DNA from: Actinomadura syzygii
Lineage (GTDB): Bacteria; Actinomycetota; Actinomycetes; Streptosporangiales; Streptosporangiaceae
Direction: 5' to 3'
Assembly: GCF_008085905.1 (NCBI RefSeq)
Contig: NZ_VSFF01000006.1
Span: 372,001 to 436,000 of the forward strand
DNA length: 64,000 nucleotides
Positions 50,126 through 59,468 of the stretch are shown here, in pieces. Position 1 is the first letter of the stretch. Each line of letters opens with the position of its first letter. Both the position numbers and the translations under genes were made by a program. The notes beneath the pieces were generated by a model that was not told the origin of the DNA, made no database searches, and worked only from the letters and a program-made list of their open reading frames with translations.

Positions 50126-51082
50126 ATGGATCTCGATATCAGCCATCTGCGCATGGTGTGCGCGATGGCGGAGACCGGGAGCATCACCCAGGCGGCGGCC
50201 CGGATGGGCATGTCGCAGCCCGCCATGTCGAACCAGCTGCGCCGCGTGGAGGAGATCGTCGGCGGGCAGCTGTTCGTCCGCAGCCGCACCGGTCTGGAGC
50301 CGACGGCGCTGGGCGGCCAGGTCATCTCGCGGGCGCGGACCGTCCTGTCCGAGCTGGACACGCTGTTCGGCGACCTGCACGGCGGCGACGGCCCGGCCGG
50401 CACGCTCGGCCTCGGCTGCGTGCACCTGGCCTGCGTCGCGAGCATCGTCGCGCGGGTGAGCGAGGCGCTTCCCGGGCGCAAGGTGTCGCTCCGCATCGAG
50501 CCGTCGTCGATCCTGCTCGGCGACGCCCTGGCGCGCGGCCATCTGGACGCGGCGCTGATCGGGGTCATGGAGGGCTTCGACGTCCCGCTCAGCGCGCCGG
50601 TCGTGACCCGCACGCTGGTGCCGCGCTACCCGATCTACGTGACGCTCACCGCGGCGCACCCGCTGGCGGGCCAGGACGAGATCAGCCTCTCCGATCTGAG
50701 GGACGAGCACTGGATCGGTCCGCCGGGCGCGGACGACGGCTCGCTCGCCTCGCTGCGGGCGTCCTGCCGGAAGGCGGGCTTCGAGCCGACCGTCCAGTAC
50801 GAGGCGCCGAGCGGCGCGGCGATCCCGCTGGTCGCGGCGGGGCAGGCGATCCGCTTGGTGGACCCGTCCTGGCCGCCGAACCCCGGCACGGTCGTCCGCC
50901 CGCTGGCGGGCGAACCGCAGGTGGCGAAGCTCCTGGTGGCCTGGCGCCGGGACCGCCTGAGCCCGGAGAGCGCCACCGCCCTCTACCGCGGCCTGGCCGC
51001 CGCCTTCGTGGAACACGTGGGCAACAACCCGTCCTTCGGCGACTGGTGGCGGTCCCACCCGGAAGTCCACCCGATCGTCTAG
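50126..51082 (+). CDS. LysR-family transcriptional regulator
   Basis: A 318-residue LysR protein with helix-turn-helix at residues 1-60 (LDISHLRMVCAMAETGSITQAAARMGMSQPAMSNQLRRVE) — quoted in two parts: LDISHLRMVCAMAETGSI and TQAAARMGMSQPAMSNQL — and the type II periplasmic-binding effector domain. No Shine-Dalgarno precedes the ATG. A CATAAT box at 50112-50117 ends nine bases before it, so the message is probably leaderless. It is divergent from the anti-sigma-like gene. Its targets are not evident; GntR copy 2 follows by 74 bases. Confidence 0.92.
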   Translation: MDLDISHLRMVCAMAETGSITQAAARMGMSQPAMSNQLRRVEEIVGGQLFVRSRTGLEPTALGGQVISRARTVLSELDTLFGDLHGGDGPAGTLGLGCVHLACVASIVARVSEALPGRKVSLRIEPSSILLGDALARGHLDAALIGVMEGFDVPLSAPVVTRTLVPRYPIYVTLTAAHPLAGQDEISLSDLRDEHWIGPPGADDGSLASLRASCRKAGFEPTVQYEAPSGAAIPLVAAGQAIRLVDPSWPPNPGTVVRPLAGEPQVAKLLVAWRRDRLSPESATALYRGLAAAFVEHVGNNPSFGDWWRSHPEVHPIV

Positions 51083-51156
51083 CCAGGACGGCAGGCCGCC
51101 AAGAACAGATCCGAACCAGCGAACCTATATTCTGATCGTTGGTGAGGAGGGGGCAT

Positions 51157-51825
51157 ATGGATCCGGTGGCCGATGCCCTGGTAGGGCTGCCGGAGCTCGG
51201 CGGGCGCGACAGCCTGCGCGGGCAGGTCGCCGAAGCGTTGCGGAACGCGCTGATCGGCGGAAAGCTGCGCCCCGGCGTGGTGTACTCCGCCCCCGCGCTG
51301 GCCGAGGAGTTCGGTGTGTCGGCGACGCCGGTCCGCGAGGCGATGATCGATCTGGTCCGGGACGGACTGTTCGAGGCCGTGCGCAACCGCGGGTTCCGGG
51401 TGGTTCCGCTGTCGGCGCGCGACCTCGCGGAGCTGACCGAGCTCCGGGAGATGGTCGAGGTGCCCGCGGTGGCGCGGCTCGCCGGCGCCCTCCCGGACGA
51501 CGCGCCGCCGAGGCTCCGCGCCCTGGCCGCCGAGACCGCGACCGAGGCGGGCACGGGCGATCTCCTCCGCTTCCTGGACGCCGACAGCCGCTTCCACGCC
51601 GAGCTGCTCGCGCTGACGCAGAACAGGACGCTCGCGCGGACCGTCCTCGATCTGCGGAGCCGGTCCCGCATGTACGGGCTGGTGAAGCCCGCGGCGAAGG
51701 ACACCATGGAGACGGCGGCGGCCGAGCACGCCGAGCTGGTGGACGCGCTGGCCGACGGCGACACCGCGAAGGCACGCGAGATCATGCTCCGCCACCTGGA
51801 CCACGTGCGGAACGCCTGGAGCTGA
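51157..51825 (+). CDS. GntR-family regulator, FCD subfamily, copy 2
   Basis: A 222-residue regulator similar to copy 1 along its length: SLRGQVAEALRNALIGGKL, SAPALAEEFGVSATPVREAM, DADSRFHAELL and a final LRHLDHV. The two probably bind related DNA. ATG 51157 has GAGGAGGGGG at 51144-51153 before it and a TATATT promoter box at 51126-51131. It lies upstream of the secreted protease gene in the same direction and is a candidate controller of the peptide-degradation genes. Confidence 0.9.
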   Translation: MDPVADALVGLPELGGRDSLRGQVAEALRNALIGGKLRPGVVYSAPALAEEFGVSATPVREAMIDLVRDGLFEAVRNRGFRVVPLSARDLAELTELREMVEVPAVARLAGALPDDAPPRLRALAAETATEAGTGDLLRFLDADSRFHAELLALTQNRTLARTVLDLRSRSRMYGLVKPAAKDTMETAAAEHAELVDALADGDTAKAREIMLRHLDHVRNAWS

Positions 51826-51880
51826 CGCTCCCCACGCTGAGGGGCCCCGGAACTTCGGGTCTTGGCAAGTAGGGTTTTAC

Positions 51881-51903
51881 ATTTTACAGTGCAATTTCAC
51901 ATT
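51881..51903 (+). promoter_or_regulatory. AT-rich regulatory motif before the secreted protease gene
   Basis: ATTTTACAGTGCAATTTCAC (first 20 bases of the site) agrees at 17 of 23 positions with 54842-54864 before the peptide-importer operon. Its right part GTGCAATTTCACATT (51889-51903) resembles the GntR copy 1 start region (48533-48547). It stands out in otherwise GC-rich DNA. Confidence 0.55.
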
Positions 51904-51962
51904 GTAGAGCGGACGCCACCGCCTCCGGTGGCAGCCCCCGTCCGCGAAGGAGGAACCCCCCG

Positions 51963-53207
51963 ATGGTCCGCCCGAAACGCAGTAGCGCGGCCCTGGCGAT
52001 CGCCTCGGCCGCCGCGCTGACCTCGGTCTTCACGGCCGTACCGGCGTACGCCGGTACGCCCGCAGGCCGTGGCGCGCCCCCCGTGCACCCGCAGAAGGAG
52101 GCGAGGCAGGCACTCGTCCAGCAGATCGTCAACGACCAGGGCGTCCCGGCGGCCGAGGCCGCGCGCCGCGCCGACCGGCAGCCCGCGCAGCTCAAGCTGG
52201 CCGCGTCGGTCGGCCGGACGCTCGGCGCCCGGTACGGCGGCGCCTGGATCGACCAGAAGCACGGCGGCAGGCTCACCGTCGGCGTGACGACGGGCAAGGC
52301 CGCGCCCGCCGTGACCGAGGCGGCCGCGACGGCCGGGATCGCAGACACCGCGACGGCCCGCGTCCGGTACGGGTACCGGCACCTCCAGCAGGTGTCGGAC
52401 GCGCTCGCCAAGCGGGTCGCCAAAGCCAACAAGGGCGCGAAGGACGGCCTCCAGACGGGGATCGTCACGTCCGGGAACAGGGTGCGGCTGACCAGCCTGC
52501 GCGGCGCGCCGGTCACCGCCGCGCAGCGGGACGTCCTGCGCTGGGCGAAGCGCGAGTTCGGCGACGCGGTCGAGGTCTCGACCCACGCGCAGAAGTCGGT
52601 GCCGCGCTACTGCCAGGACGACTACGCCTGCGACCCGCCGCTGCGCTCCGGGCTCGCGATCTTCACCGGCGGCGCGCGCTGCACGTCGGCGTTCACGGCG
52701 TACTCCGGCGGCAGCTACTACATGATGACCGCCGGGCACTGCGCCGAGATCGGCTACTGGTGGGACGTCTCCACCTACAGCTACGGCTACCAGAACGTCG
52801 GGGGCGTCGCCGGCTACGAGTTCAGCTGGTACGGCGACTCGGCGATCGTCTCCGTCGGCGATCCCGGCTGGTGGCAGCCGCGCGGCTGGGTGCTGTACGA
52901 GTCGCCGGTCTCCGGCAGTGAGGCCGACTACGTCGGCGGCTACGTCTGCAAGCAGGGCTCGACGACCGGCTACACCTGCGGGACGGTCACCGAGGTCGAC
53001 GCCACCGTCTCCTACCCGGACCGGACGCTCTCCGGCATGACCTGGAGCACCGCGTGCGACGGTCCCGGCGACAGCGGCAGCGGCGTGTTCGCGGGCAACT
53101 ACGCCCACGGCATCCTGAGCGGCGGCCCGTTCTCCGGCTGCGGCATGATCCACGAACCGATCGGCCGGGCCCTGTCGGCCTGGGGCGTCTCACTGCTCAC
53201 CGGCTGA
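51963..53207 (+). CDS. Secreted S1-family serine protease (streptogrisin/alpha-lytic type) with propeptide
   Basis: A 414-residue prepro-enzyme. The signal peptide is cut near AYA30. A propeptide of about 175 residues (QLKLAASVGRTLGARYGGAW, RVRYGYRHLQQVSDAL) follows, then the mature protease from about 210. The triad is His259 (MMTAGHC), Asp292 (YGDSAIVSV) and Ser371 (GPGDSGSG). Cysteines at 217/223, 240/260 and 330/339 are spaced for disulfides. It should digest extracellular protein. ATG 51963 follows GAAGGAGG. The upstream motif links it to the peptide importer. Confidence 0.93.
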   Translation: MVRPKRSSAALAIASAAALTSVFTAVPAYAGTPAGRGAPPVHPQKEARQALVQQIVNDQGVPAAEAARRADRQPAQLKLAASVGRTLGARYGGAWIDQKHGGRLTVGVTTGKAAPAVTEAAATAGIADTATARVRYGYRHLQQVSDALAKRVAKANKGAKDGLQTGIVTSGNRVRLTSLRGAPVTAAQRDVLRWAKREFGDAVEVSTHAQKSVPRYCQDDYACDPPLRSGLAIFTGGARCTSAFTAYSGGSYYMMTAGHCAEIGYWWDVSTYSYGYQNVGGVAGYEFSWYGDSAIVSVGDPGWWQPRGWVLYESPVSGSEADYVGGYVCKQGSTTGYTCGTVTEVDATVSYPDRTLSGMTWSTACDGPGDSGSGVFAGNYAHGILSGGPFSGCGMIHEPIGRALSAWGVSLLTG

Positions 53208-53221
53208 GCCGCTGAACGCGA

Positions 53222-53261
53222 ACGGTGCCGCGCGCGGGCCCCCGACCCGGCGCGGCACCGT
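53222..53261. terminator. Bidirectional terminator between protease and aminopeptidase genes
   Basis: A 12-bp perfect stem ACGGTGCCGCGC/GCGCGGCACCGT with a GC-rich loop lies between the convergent stops at 53207 and 53283. Confidence 0.75.
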
Positions 53262-53282
53262 CCGCGTCCCCGCTTCTCCGGC

Positions 53283-54725
53283 TCAGGCGAGCGACTGCAC
53301 CCAGTGCTCGACCTCTTCCGGATGGCGGGGCAGCCCGGCGGACATCAGGCGGGCGCCGGTCTCGGTGACGACGACGTCGTCCTCGATCCGGACGGCGATG
53401 CCCCGCAGCTCCTCCGGGACGGTCAGGTCGTCGGGCTGGAAATAGAGCCCCGGTTCGACGGTCAGGACGTGTCCCGGTTCCAGCACGCCGTCGAGGTACT
53501 GGGACGCTCGGGCCTGCGCGCAGTCGTGGACGTCCATCCCGAGCATGTGCCCGCTGCTGCACAGCGTGTAGCGGCGGTACACCCCGGACGCCGGGTCGAG
53601 CGCCGCGTCCGCGTCGGGCAGCACGCCCCACTCCGCGAGCCCTTCGGCGATGACGCGCATCGCGGCCTGGTGGAAGTCGCGGAACCGCGCCCCCGGCCGG
53701 ACGGCGGCGAGCGCCGCCTCCTGCGCGTGGTAGACGAGGTCGTACACCTGCCGCTGGCGCGGCGTGAACCAGCCGTTGACCGGGATGGTGCGGGTGATGT
53801 CGGCCGTGTAGAGCGTGTCGGTCTCGACGCCCGCGTCGAGGAGGAGGGTGTCGCCCTTGCGGAGCGGGCCGTCGTTGCGCGTCCAGTGCAGGACGCAGCC
53901 GTGCGCCCCGGCGGCGGCGATCGTGTCGTAGCCGACGCCGTTGCCGGACGCGCGGGCGGAGCGCTCGAACGTCCCCTCGATCCAGCGCTCGCCGCGCGGG
54001 CGGCCGAGCGCGCACGGGATGGCGGCGACGGCGTCGCAGAACCCGTCGACGGTGTGGCCGACGGCGGCCTGGAGCTGGGCGATCTCCCAGTCGTCCTTGA
54101 CGAGCCGCAGTTCGGCGACGGCGGCGGCGAGCTCCCGGTCGAGCGCGGGGTCCTTGACGGGGACGGCGGTGTCGACGTCCGCGGCGACGCCGCGCAGCGC
54201 CCGCGCGGGGACGGCGAGCCGCAGCGCGCCGGGCAGCGCGTCCAGCGGGCGGCAGACGACCCCGAGCCGCCGCTCCGTCTCGCCGAGCGTCTCGCGCGGC
54301 CCGACCCAGAACTCGCCGTCGCGGCGGTCCCGGTAGAAGGCGTCGCCGTGGCGGCCGGACGGCGGCCGCCGGTACACGACCGCCTCGTGCCCGCCGCCGG
54401 CCGGCTCCAGGACCAGGACGGCGCCCGGCCCGGTGTCGGCCGTCGTGTCCCCGGTGAGGTGCGCGTACGCGGTGTGCGGCCGGTAGCGGTGGTCGCAGTC
54501 GTTGCTCCGCACCTTCGGCGGCCCGGCGGGGACGACGAGCCGCTCGCCCGGGAACCGCTCCGCCAGCGCGGCGCGGCGGAGGGCGGCGTAGGCCGCGACG
54601 GGGTCGGCGACGGCGGGGAACGTGGTGGGAGGCGTGGCGGGGGGCGTGGCCCATTGCGTCCGCATGAAGGCGGCGAGGGCCGGCGAGACCGGCAGGTCGT
54701 GGCTGCCGGTGGCGAGACGGTCCAT
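53283..54725 (-). CDS. pepP: Xaa-Pro aminopeptidase (M24B, PepP-like)
   Basis: A 480-residue metallopeptidase with an N-terminal AMP_N domain (YAALRRAALAERFPGERLVV, SNDCDHRYRPHTAYAHLTG) and a pita-bread catalytic domain. Dimetal ligands are visible: LLLDAGVETD, YTADITRTIP, GHMLGMDVHD, TVEPGLYF and RIEDDVVVTE. It removes N-terminal residues preceding proline, so it suits proline-rich peptides such as those from collagen. ATG 54725 starts the gene, divergent from the peptide-importer operon. No signal peptide, hence cytoplasmic. Confidence 0.93.
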   Translation of the reverse strand: MDRLATGSHDLPVSPALAAFMRTQWATPPATPPTTFPAVADPVAAYAALRRAALAERFPGERLVVPAGPPKVRSNDCDHRYRPHTAYAHLTGDTTADTGPGAVLVLEPAGGGHEAVVYRRPPSGRHGDAFYRDRRDGEFWVGPRETLGETERRLGVVCRPLDALPGALRLAVPARALRGVAADVDTAVPVKDPALDRELAAAVAELRLVKDDWEIAQLQAAVGHTVDGFCDAVAAIPCALGRPRGERWIEGTFERSARASGNGVGYDTIAAAGAHGCVLHWTRNDGPLRKGDTLLLDAGVETDTLYTADITRTIPVNGWFTPRQRQVYDLVYHAQEAALAAVRPGARFRDFHQAAMRVIAEGLAEWGVLPDADAALDPASGVYRRYTLCSSGHMLGMDVHDCAQARASQYLDGVLEPGHVLTVEPGLYFQPDDLTVPEELRGIAVRIEDDVVVTETGARLMSAGLPRHPEEVEHWVQSLA

Positions 54726-54841
54726 GTGCGGTCCCGGGGGTCGGAGTCAGACGGGGTCGGAGAGTCAGGCGAGGTCGGGGAGTCGGACGGGGCAGGCGGA
54801 GTCGGGCGGGGTGGAGATTCGGTAACGCTTCTAGACGTACA

Positions 54842-54864
54842 ATTTTACTGTACTATTTTATATG
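54842..54864 (+). promoter_or_regulatory. AT-rich regulatory motif before the peptide-importer operon
   Basis: ATTTTACTGTACTATTTTAT starts a 23-bp stretch matching 51881-51903. It overlaps a GTACA/TGTAC inverted repeat (54837-54853). A separate 12-bp palindrome, GTGTCATGACAC (54889-54900), covers the dppA-like start codon. Confidence 0.55.
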
Positions 54865-54893
54865 ACACTTCGCCCACCGATGTTCGGAGTGTC

Positions 54894-56579
54894 ATGACAC
54901 GTCCTCTGGGCCGCGCGCGCGGTCCGCTGCGCACCACGGCCGCCCTCTCGCTCTCCCTCGTCCTCGCCGGCGGGCTCGCGTCCTGCGGGTCGGACGGCGA
55001 CGGGTCCTCCTCCGGGGCGGCCGGCGGCACGCTCACCGTCCTGTACACGCAGGACGTCGCCCACCTCGACCCGCAGCGCAACTACGTGATGTTCGCGATG
55101 GACTTCGGCGTCCGGCTGCTCTACCGGACCCTCACCACCTACGCCGCGAAGCCCGGCCAGCCGGGCACCGAGATCGTCCCGGACCTGGCCGAGGACGCCG
55201 GGAAGACCTCCGACGGCGGCCAGACCTGGACGTTCCGTCTCAAGCAGGGCCTCAAGTACGAGGACGGCACGCCGATCACCAGCCAGGACGTGAAGTACGG
55301 CGTGGAGCGCTCCTTCGCCCCCGACCTCCCCGAAGGCCCCGGCTACGCCCGGACGATGCTCGCGGGCGGCGACAAGTACAAGGGTCCGTACAAAGGTGGG
55401 AGCCTCGCGTCGATCGAGACGCCGGACGCCCGCACGGTCGTGTTCCACCTGAAGGAACCGTCCATGGACTGGCCGAAGATCGCGACGCTGCCGACGTTCG
55501 CGCCCGTCCCGAAGGCGAAGGACACCGGGGTCAACTACGACAAGCGCCCCTTCTCCTCCGGCCCGTACAAGGTGGAGTCGTACGACCGGGGACGGCGGCT
55601 CGTCCTCGTCCGGAACCCGCACTGGGACAAGGCCACCGACACCGTCAGGCAGGGGAAGCCGGACAGGATCGTCCTGGAGGAGGGCCTCGCGCAGACGGCC
55701 ATCGACCAGCGCCTCATCGCCGACCAGGGCGCGGACAAGCGCGCGGTCACCCTCTACAGCGTCGCGGCGGCGAGCATGCCGCGCATCCTGACCAGGGCGG
55801 ACGTCAAGAAGCGGTTCATCAGCGCGACGAGCCTGTGCACCCGGTTCCTCGCGATGAACACGTCCAAGCCGCCGTTCGACGACCCGCGCGTCCGGCAGGC
55901 GATGCAGTACGCGGTGGACAAGGAGGCGTACCGCACCGCGCACGGCGGCAGCGGCGTCGGCGAACTGGCGGGCTCCTACCTCCCGCCGACGATGACCGGC
56001 GGCAAGGCGCTCGACGTCTACCACGCGCCGCCGAACGGCGACCCGGCGCGGGCCAAGCAGCTGCTCACGGCGGCGGGCAAGGGCGGCGGGTTCTCGATCA
56101 CGCTGACGACGACCAGTACCGAGCAGGGCAAGGCGGAGGGCGAGGCGGTGCAGCAGGGCCTCGCCCGCGTCGGCGTGAAGGTCCGGCTGAACCCGGTCGC
56201 GAAGAGCGTCTACTACGACGCCATCGGCGACATCAAGAAGGAGGACGAGCTGGTCTTCTACGGCTGGTGCGCCGACTTCCCGTCCGCGTCGTCGTTCATC
56301 CCGCCGGTCTTCGACGGGCGCAACATCACGCCGAAGGGCAACACGGTCGTCTCGCAGTACGACGACCGCGCGCTGAACGACGCGATCGGCGCGGCGGTGA
56401 AGGGCGGCGACACGGCCGCCTGGCAGGCCGTCGACCAGCGGATCATGCAGGCGTCGCCGATGGTCCCGCTGATCCACGACAAGCTGCCGCTGCTGCGCGG
56501 CTCGAAGGTCACCGGCGCCTTCGGCCACCCGATCTGGGAGGGCGAGTTCGACTTCGCCACGCTCGGGGTGTCGGAGTGA
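54894..56579 (+). CDS. Peptide ABC transporter substrate-binding lipoprotein (DppA/OppA type)
   Basis: A 561-residue family-5 binding protein. Signal segment LSLSLVLAGGLASCG ends in the lipobox LASC. The mature part, GTLTVLYTQDVAHLDPQRNY, then LKYEDGTPITSQDVKYGVERS, is the SBP_bac_5 signature. It captures di- or oligopeptides outside the membrane. ATG 54894 has CGGAG five bases upstream. The long frame before it is antisense to the aminopeptidase gene and not coding. First gene of a five-gene operon. Confidence 0.93.
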   Translation: MTRPLGRARGPLRTTAALSLSLVLAGGLASCGSDGDGSSSGAAGGTLTVLYTQDVAHLDPQRNYVMFAMDFGVRLLYRTLTTYAAKPGQPGTEIVPDLAEDAGKTSDGGQTWTFRLKQGLKYEDGTPITSQDVKYGVERSFAPDLPEGPGYARTMLAGGDKYKGPYKGGSLASIETPDARTVVFHLKEPSMDWPKIATLPTFAPVPKAKDTGVNYDKRPFSSGPYKVESYDRGRRLVLVRNPHWDKATDTVRQGKPDRIVLEEGLAQTAIDQRLIADQGADKRAVTLYSVAAASMPRILTRADVKKRFISATSLCTRFLAMNTSKPPFDDPRVRQAMQYAVDKEAYRTAHGGSGVGELAGSYLPPTMTGGKALDVYHAPPNGDPARAKQLLTAAGKGGGFSITLTTTSTEQGKAEGEAVQQGLARVGVKVRLNPVAKSVYYDAIGDIKKEDELVFYGWCADFPSASSFIPPVFDGRNITPKGNTVVSQYDDRALNDAIGAAVKGGDTAAWQAVDQRIMQASPMVPLIHDKLPLLRGSKVTGAFGHPIWEGEFDFATLGVSE

Positions 56580-57523
56580 GCGCACCCTCCCTGGCCGAGG
56601 GGCGGGCGGCGACCCCGCCGCCCCTCGGCCGCTCCCCGTGGCGGACCGCCGCCCGGCGCCTGCGGCGCGATCCCGCGGCCCTGATCGGGCTCGGGATCGT
56701 GCTGCTGTTCGTCCTGATGGCGCTGACCGCGCCGGTGCTGACCGCGCTCAACGGGCACGGCCCGAACGAGTTCCACCCGGAGAAGATCGACAAGGCGCTG
56801 GCGGGCGCGCCGAAGGGCGCGCTCGGCGGCGTGGACGGCGACTTCTGGCTGGGCGTCGAGCCGGGCACCGGACGGGACGTGTTCAGCCGCATGGTGCACG
56901 GCGCGCGGATCTCGCTGCTGATCTCCGTCCTCGCGACCGGCGTCGCGACCGCCGCCGGGACCGCGCTCGGCCTCCTCGCGGGCTTCTCCGGCGGACGGCT
57001 GGACGCCCTGATCAGCCGCGTCATGGACCTCGTCCTGTCGTTCCCGCAGCTCATCTTCATGATCGCGCTGGTGTCGGTGCTGCCGGAGGGGAACCGGACG
57101 CTGGAGCTCGTCTTCGTCATGGGCTTCTTCGGCTGGCCGTACGTCGGGCGGATCGTGCGCGGGCAGGCGCTCGTCCTGCGCAGCCGCGAGTTCGTGGAGG
57201 CTGCGCGGGCGGCGGGCATGACGCGCGCCCGCATCCTGTTCCGCGAGGTGCTGCCGAACCTGCTGGCGCCGATCCTCGTGTACGCGACGCTGACCGTCCC
57301 GATCAACATCGGGACGGAGGCGGCCCTGTCGTTCCTCGGCATCGGCGTGCGCCCGCCGGACTCGTCCTGGGGGCAGATGATGGCGACCGCGATGACCTGG
57401 TACCAGGTCGACCCGATGTTCTTCGTCGTGCCGGGCGTGTGCCTGCTGCTGACCGTCCTCGCGTTCACGCTGCTCGGCGACGCCTTCCGGGACGCCCTCG
57501 ACCCGCGGAGCGCCACCCGATGA
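56576..57523 (+). CDS. Peptide ABC transporter permease (DppC/OppC type)
   Basis: A 315-residue permease with a first helix (ALIGLGIVLLFVLMALTAPVL), a loop bearing GVEPGTGRDVFSRMVHGARISL, and the EAA motif EFVEAARAAGMTRARILFREVLPN. GTG 56576 overlaps the binding-protein stop. The order C before B is inverted from the usual dppB-dppC order. Confidence 0.92.
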   Translation: MSAPSLAEGRAATPPPLGRSPWRTAARRLRRDPAALIGLGIVLLFVLMALTAPVLTALNGHGPNEFHPEKIDKALAGAPKGALGGVDGDFWLGVEPGTGRDVFSRMVHGARISLLISVLATGVATAAGTALGLLAGFSGGRLDALISRVMDLVLSFPQLIFMIALVSVLPEGNRTLELVFVMGFFGWPYVGRIVRGQALVLRSREFVEAARAAGMTRARILFREVLPNLLAPILVYATLTVPINIGTEAALSFLGIGVRPPDSSWGQMMATAMTWYQVDPMFFVVPGVCLLLTVLAFTLLGDAFRDALDPRSATR

Positions 57524-58509
57524 TCCGCTACGTCGCGCTGCGGCTGGCCGGGATGGCGGGCGTCCTGCTCGTCATCTGCGCGGTCACCTTCACGATCTTC
57601 TACGTCTTCCCCGCCGACCCGGCCCTCCAGGCGTGCGGCAAGTCGTGCACGCCGGAACGGCTCGCGATGCTGCACCACCAGATGGGCCTCGATCGTCCGC
57701 TGTGGAGGCAGTTCACCGGCTACCTGACCGGCATCTTCGCCGGACGGTCGTACGGCGAGGGCCCGCTCGCCGTGCAGTGCCATTTCCCCTGCCTCGGCTT
57801 CTCGTACCAGAACAACACGCCCGTCTGGGACCTGATGATGCGGCGGCTGCCGACGACGCTGTCGATCGCGGCGGGCGCGGCCGTGCTGTGGCTGGCGGGC
57901 GGCGTCGCGGTCGGCGTGATGTCCGCGCTGCGCAAGGACACGCTGCTGGACCGGACGATGATGGTCGGCACGCTCACCTCCGCGTCCCTGCCTATTTACT
58001 TCACGGCGATGACGTTGACGGTGCTCGTCGTCCAGGTCGGTGGGCTGCTGCCTTACTCCAGCTACGTCCCGGTCGGGCAGGACCCTGCGGGGTGGGCTAA
58101 GAACCTCGTCTTGCCTTGGGTCGCGCTCGCCTTGCTGTACGCCGCGATGTACGCGCGTATGACGCGAGCGTCGATGGTCGAGACGATGGCCGAGCCGTTC
58201 ATCCGCACCGCCCGCGCGAAGGGCCTCCCGGAGCGGACGGTCGTCGCGAAGCACGGGCTGCGTGCCGGGCTGACGCCCGTCCTCACCGTGTTCGGGATGG
58301 ACCTCGGCGCGCTGCTCGGCGGCGCCGTGATCACCGAGAGCGTGTTCGGGCTGCCCGGCCTCGGACGGCTCACCATCGACTCCATCGAGACGTCCGACCA
58401 GCCGGTCGTGATGGGCGTCGCGCTGCTCGCCGCCTTCTTCATCACGTTCGCCAATCTGGTCGTGGACCTCGCCTACGCCGTCGTCGACCCGCAGGTGAGG
58501 TTCTCATGA
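57520..58509 (+). CDS. Peptide ABC transporter permease (DppB/OppB type)
   Basis: A 329-residue permease with the OppB N-terminus ([30 protein letters not shown]) — a single first helix followed by a loop — and the EAA motif [22 protein letters not shown]. Its extracytoplasmic loop carries four Cys (CGKSC and CHFPC) not usual in DppB and possibly forming disulfides. ATG 57520 overlaps the DppC-like stop. Confidence 0.92.
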   Translation: MIRYVALRLAGMAGVLLVICAVTFTIFYVFPADPALQACGKSCTPERLAMLHHQMGLDRPLWRQFTGYLTGIFAGRSYGEGPLAVQCHFPCLGFSYQNNTPVWDLMMRRLPTTLSIAAGAAVLWLAGGVAVGVMSALRKDTLLDRTMMVGTLTSASLPIYFTAMTLTVLVVQVGGLLPYSSYVPVGQDPAGWAKNLVLPWVALALLYAAMYARMTRASMVETMAEPFIRTARAKGLPERTVVAKHGLRAGLTPVLTVFGMDLGALLGGAVITESVFGLPGLGRLTIDSIETSDQPVVMGVALLAAFFITFANLVVDLAYAVVDPQVRFS

Positions 58510-59468
58510 GCTTGTTGGACGTCCGGGACCTGACCGTCGAGTTCCCGCATCGGAAGGGGCCGTTGCGGGCCGTGGACGGGGTTTCGTTCGCCGTCGAGCC
58601 GGGGCGCACGGTCGGGATCGTCGGGGAGTCCGGATCCGGGAAGTCCGCGACCAGCCTCGCGATCATGGGGCTGCACGCGGCGGCGCGGATCGGCGGGTCG
58701 ATCGAGCTGGACGGCGTCCAGCTGGTCGGCGCGGGCCGCGAGAAGATCCGCGCGGTGCGCGGCCGCCGGGTCGCGATGATCTTCCAGGACCCGCTGTCGT
58801 CGCTGCACCCGCACTTCCGCGTCGGCGAGCAGATCGCGGAGGCGCGGCGGCTGCACTTCGGGGAGTCGCGCCGGGCCGCGCACGCGCAGGCGGTGCGGCT
58901 GCTCGCGGACGTCGGCATCCCCGACCCGGACGAGCGGGCCCGCGACCATCCGCACCGGTTCTCCGGCGGGATGCGCCAGCGCGTCATGATCGCCATGGCG
59001 CTGGCCTGCGAGCCGGACCTGCTGATCGCGGACGAGCCGACGACCGCGCTGGACGTGACCGTCCAGGCGCAGATCCTGGAGCTGATCGCGGGCGCGCAGC
59101 GGGAGCGCGGGCTCGCCGTCCTGATGATCACGCACGATCTCGGGGTGGTCGCGCGGGTCGCCGACGACGTCCTCGTGATGTACGCGGGACGGGTCGTCGA
59201 GCACGCCGACGCGGAGACCCTGTTCGCCGCGCCGCGGCATCCCTACACGCGCGGGCTGCTCGGCTCGCTGCCGCGGCTGACCGGCCCGGCCGGGGAGCTG
59301 AGCCCGATCCCGGGGAGCCCGCCGTCGCTGCTGGCCCCGCCGTCCGGCTGCCCGTTCCATCCCCGCTGCCCCGACCGGATCGCGGCTTGCGAGATCGCGC
59401 GCCCTGAACTGGAGGGCGCGACCCACCAGGCGGCCTGCCACCTGACCGCCGCAAAGGAGCCCCGATGA
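58506..59468 (+). CDS. Peptide ABC transporter ATPase (DppD/OppD type)
   Basis: A 320-residue ATPase: Walker [10 protein letters not shown]-loop [10 protein letters not shown], signature FSGGMRQRV, Walker [15 protein letters not shown], switch ITHDLGVV. The C-terminal oligopeptide-transporter extension has the Cys cluster [15 protein letters not shown] for an iron-sulfur or zinc site. ATG 58506 overlaps the previous stop. Confidence 0.94.
   Translation: MSLLDVRDLTVEFPHRKGPLRAVDGVSFAVEPGRTVGIVGESGSGKSATSLAIMGLHAAARIGGSIELDGVQLVGAGREKIRAVRGRRVAMIFQDPLSSLHPHFRVGEQIAEARRLHFGESRRAAHAQAVRLLADVGIPDPDERARDHPHRFSGGMRQRVMIAMALACEPDLLIADEPTTALDVTVQAQILELIAGAQRERGLAVLMITHDLGVVARVADDVLVMYAGRVVEHADAETLFAAPRHPYTRGLLGSLPRLTGPAGELSPIPGSPPSLLAPPSGCPFHPRCPDRIAACEIARPELEGATHQAACHLTAAKEPR

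Noticed and set aside
54726-54830. Possible CRISPR or tandem repeat array of GGAGTCGG-like units
   Set aside because: Units are irregular, short and without spacers; it is G-rich simple sequence between divergent genes.
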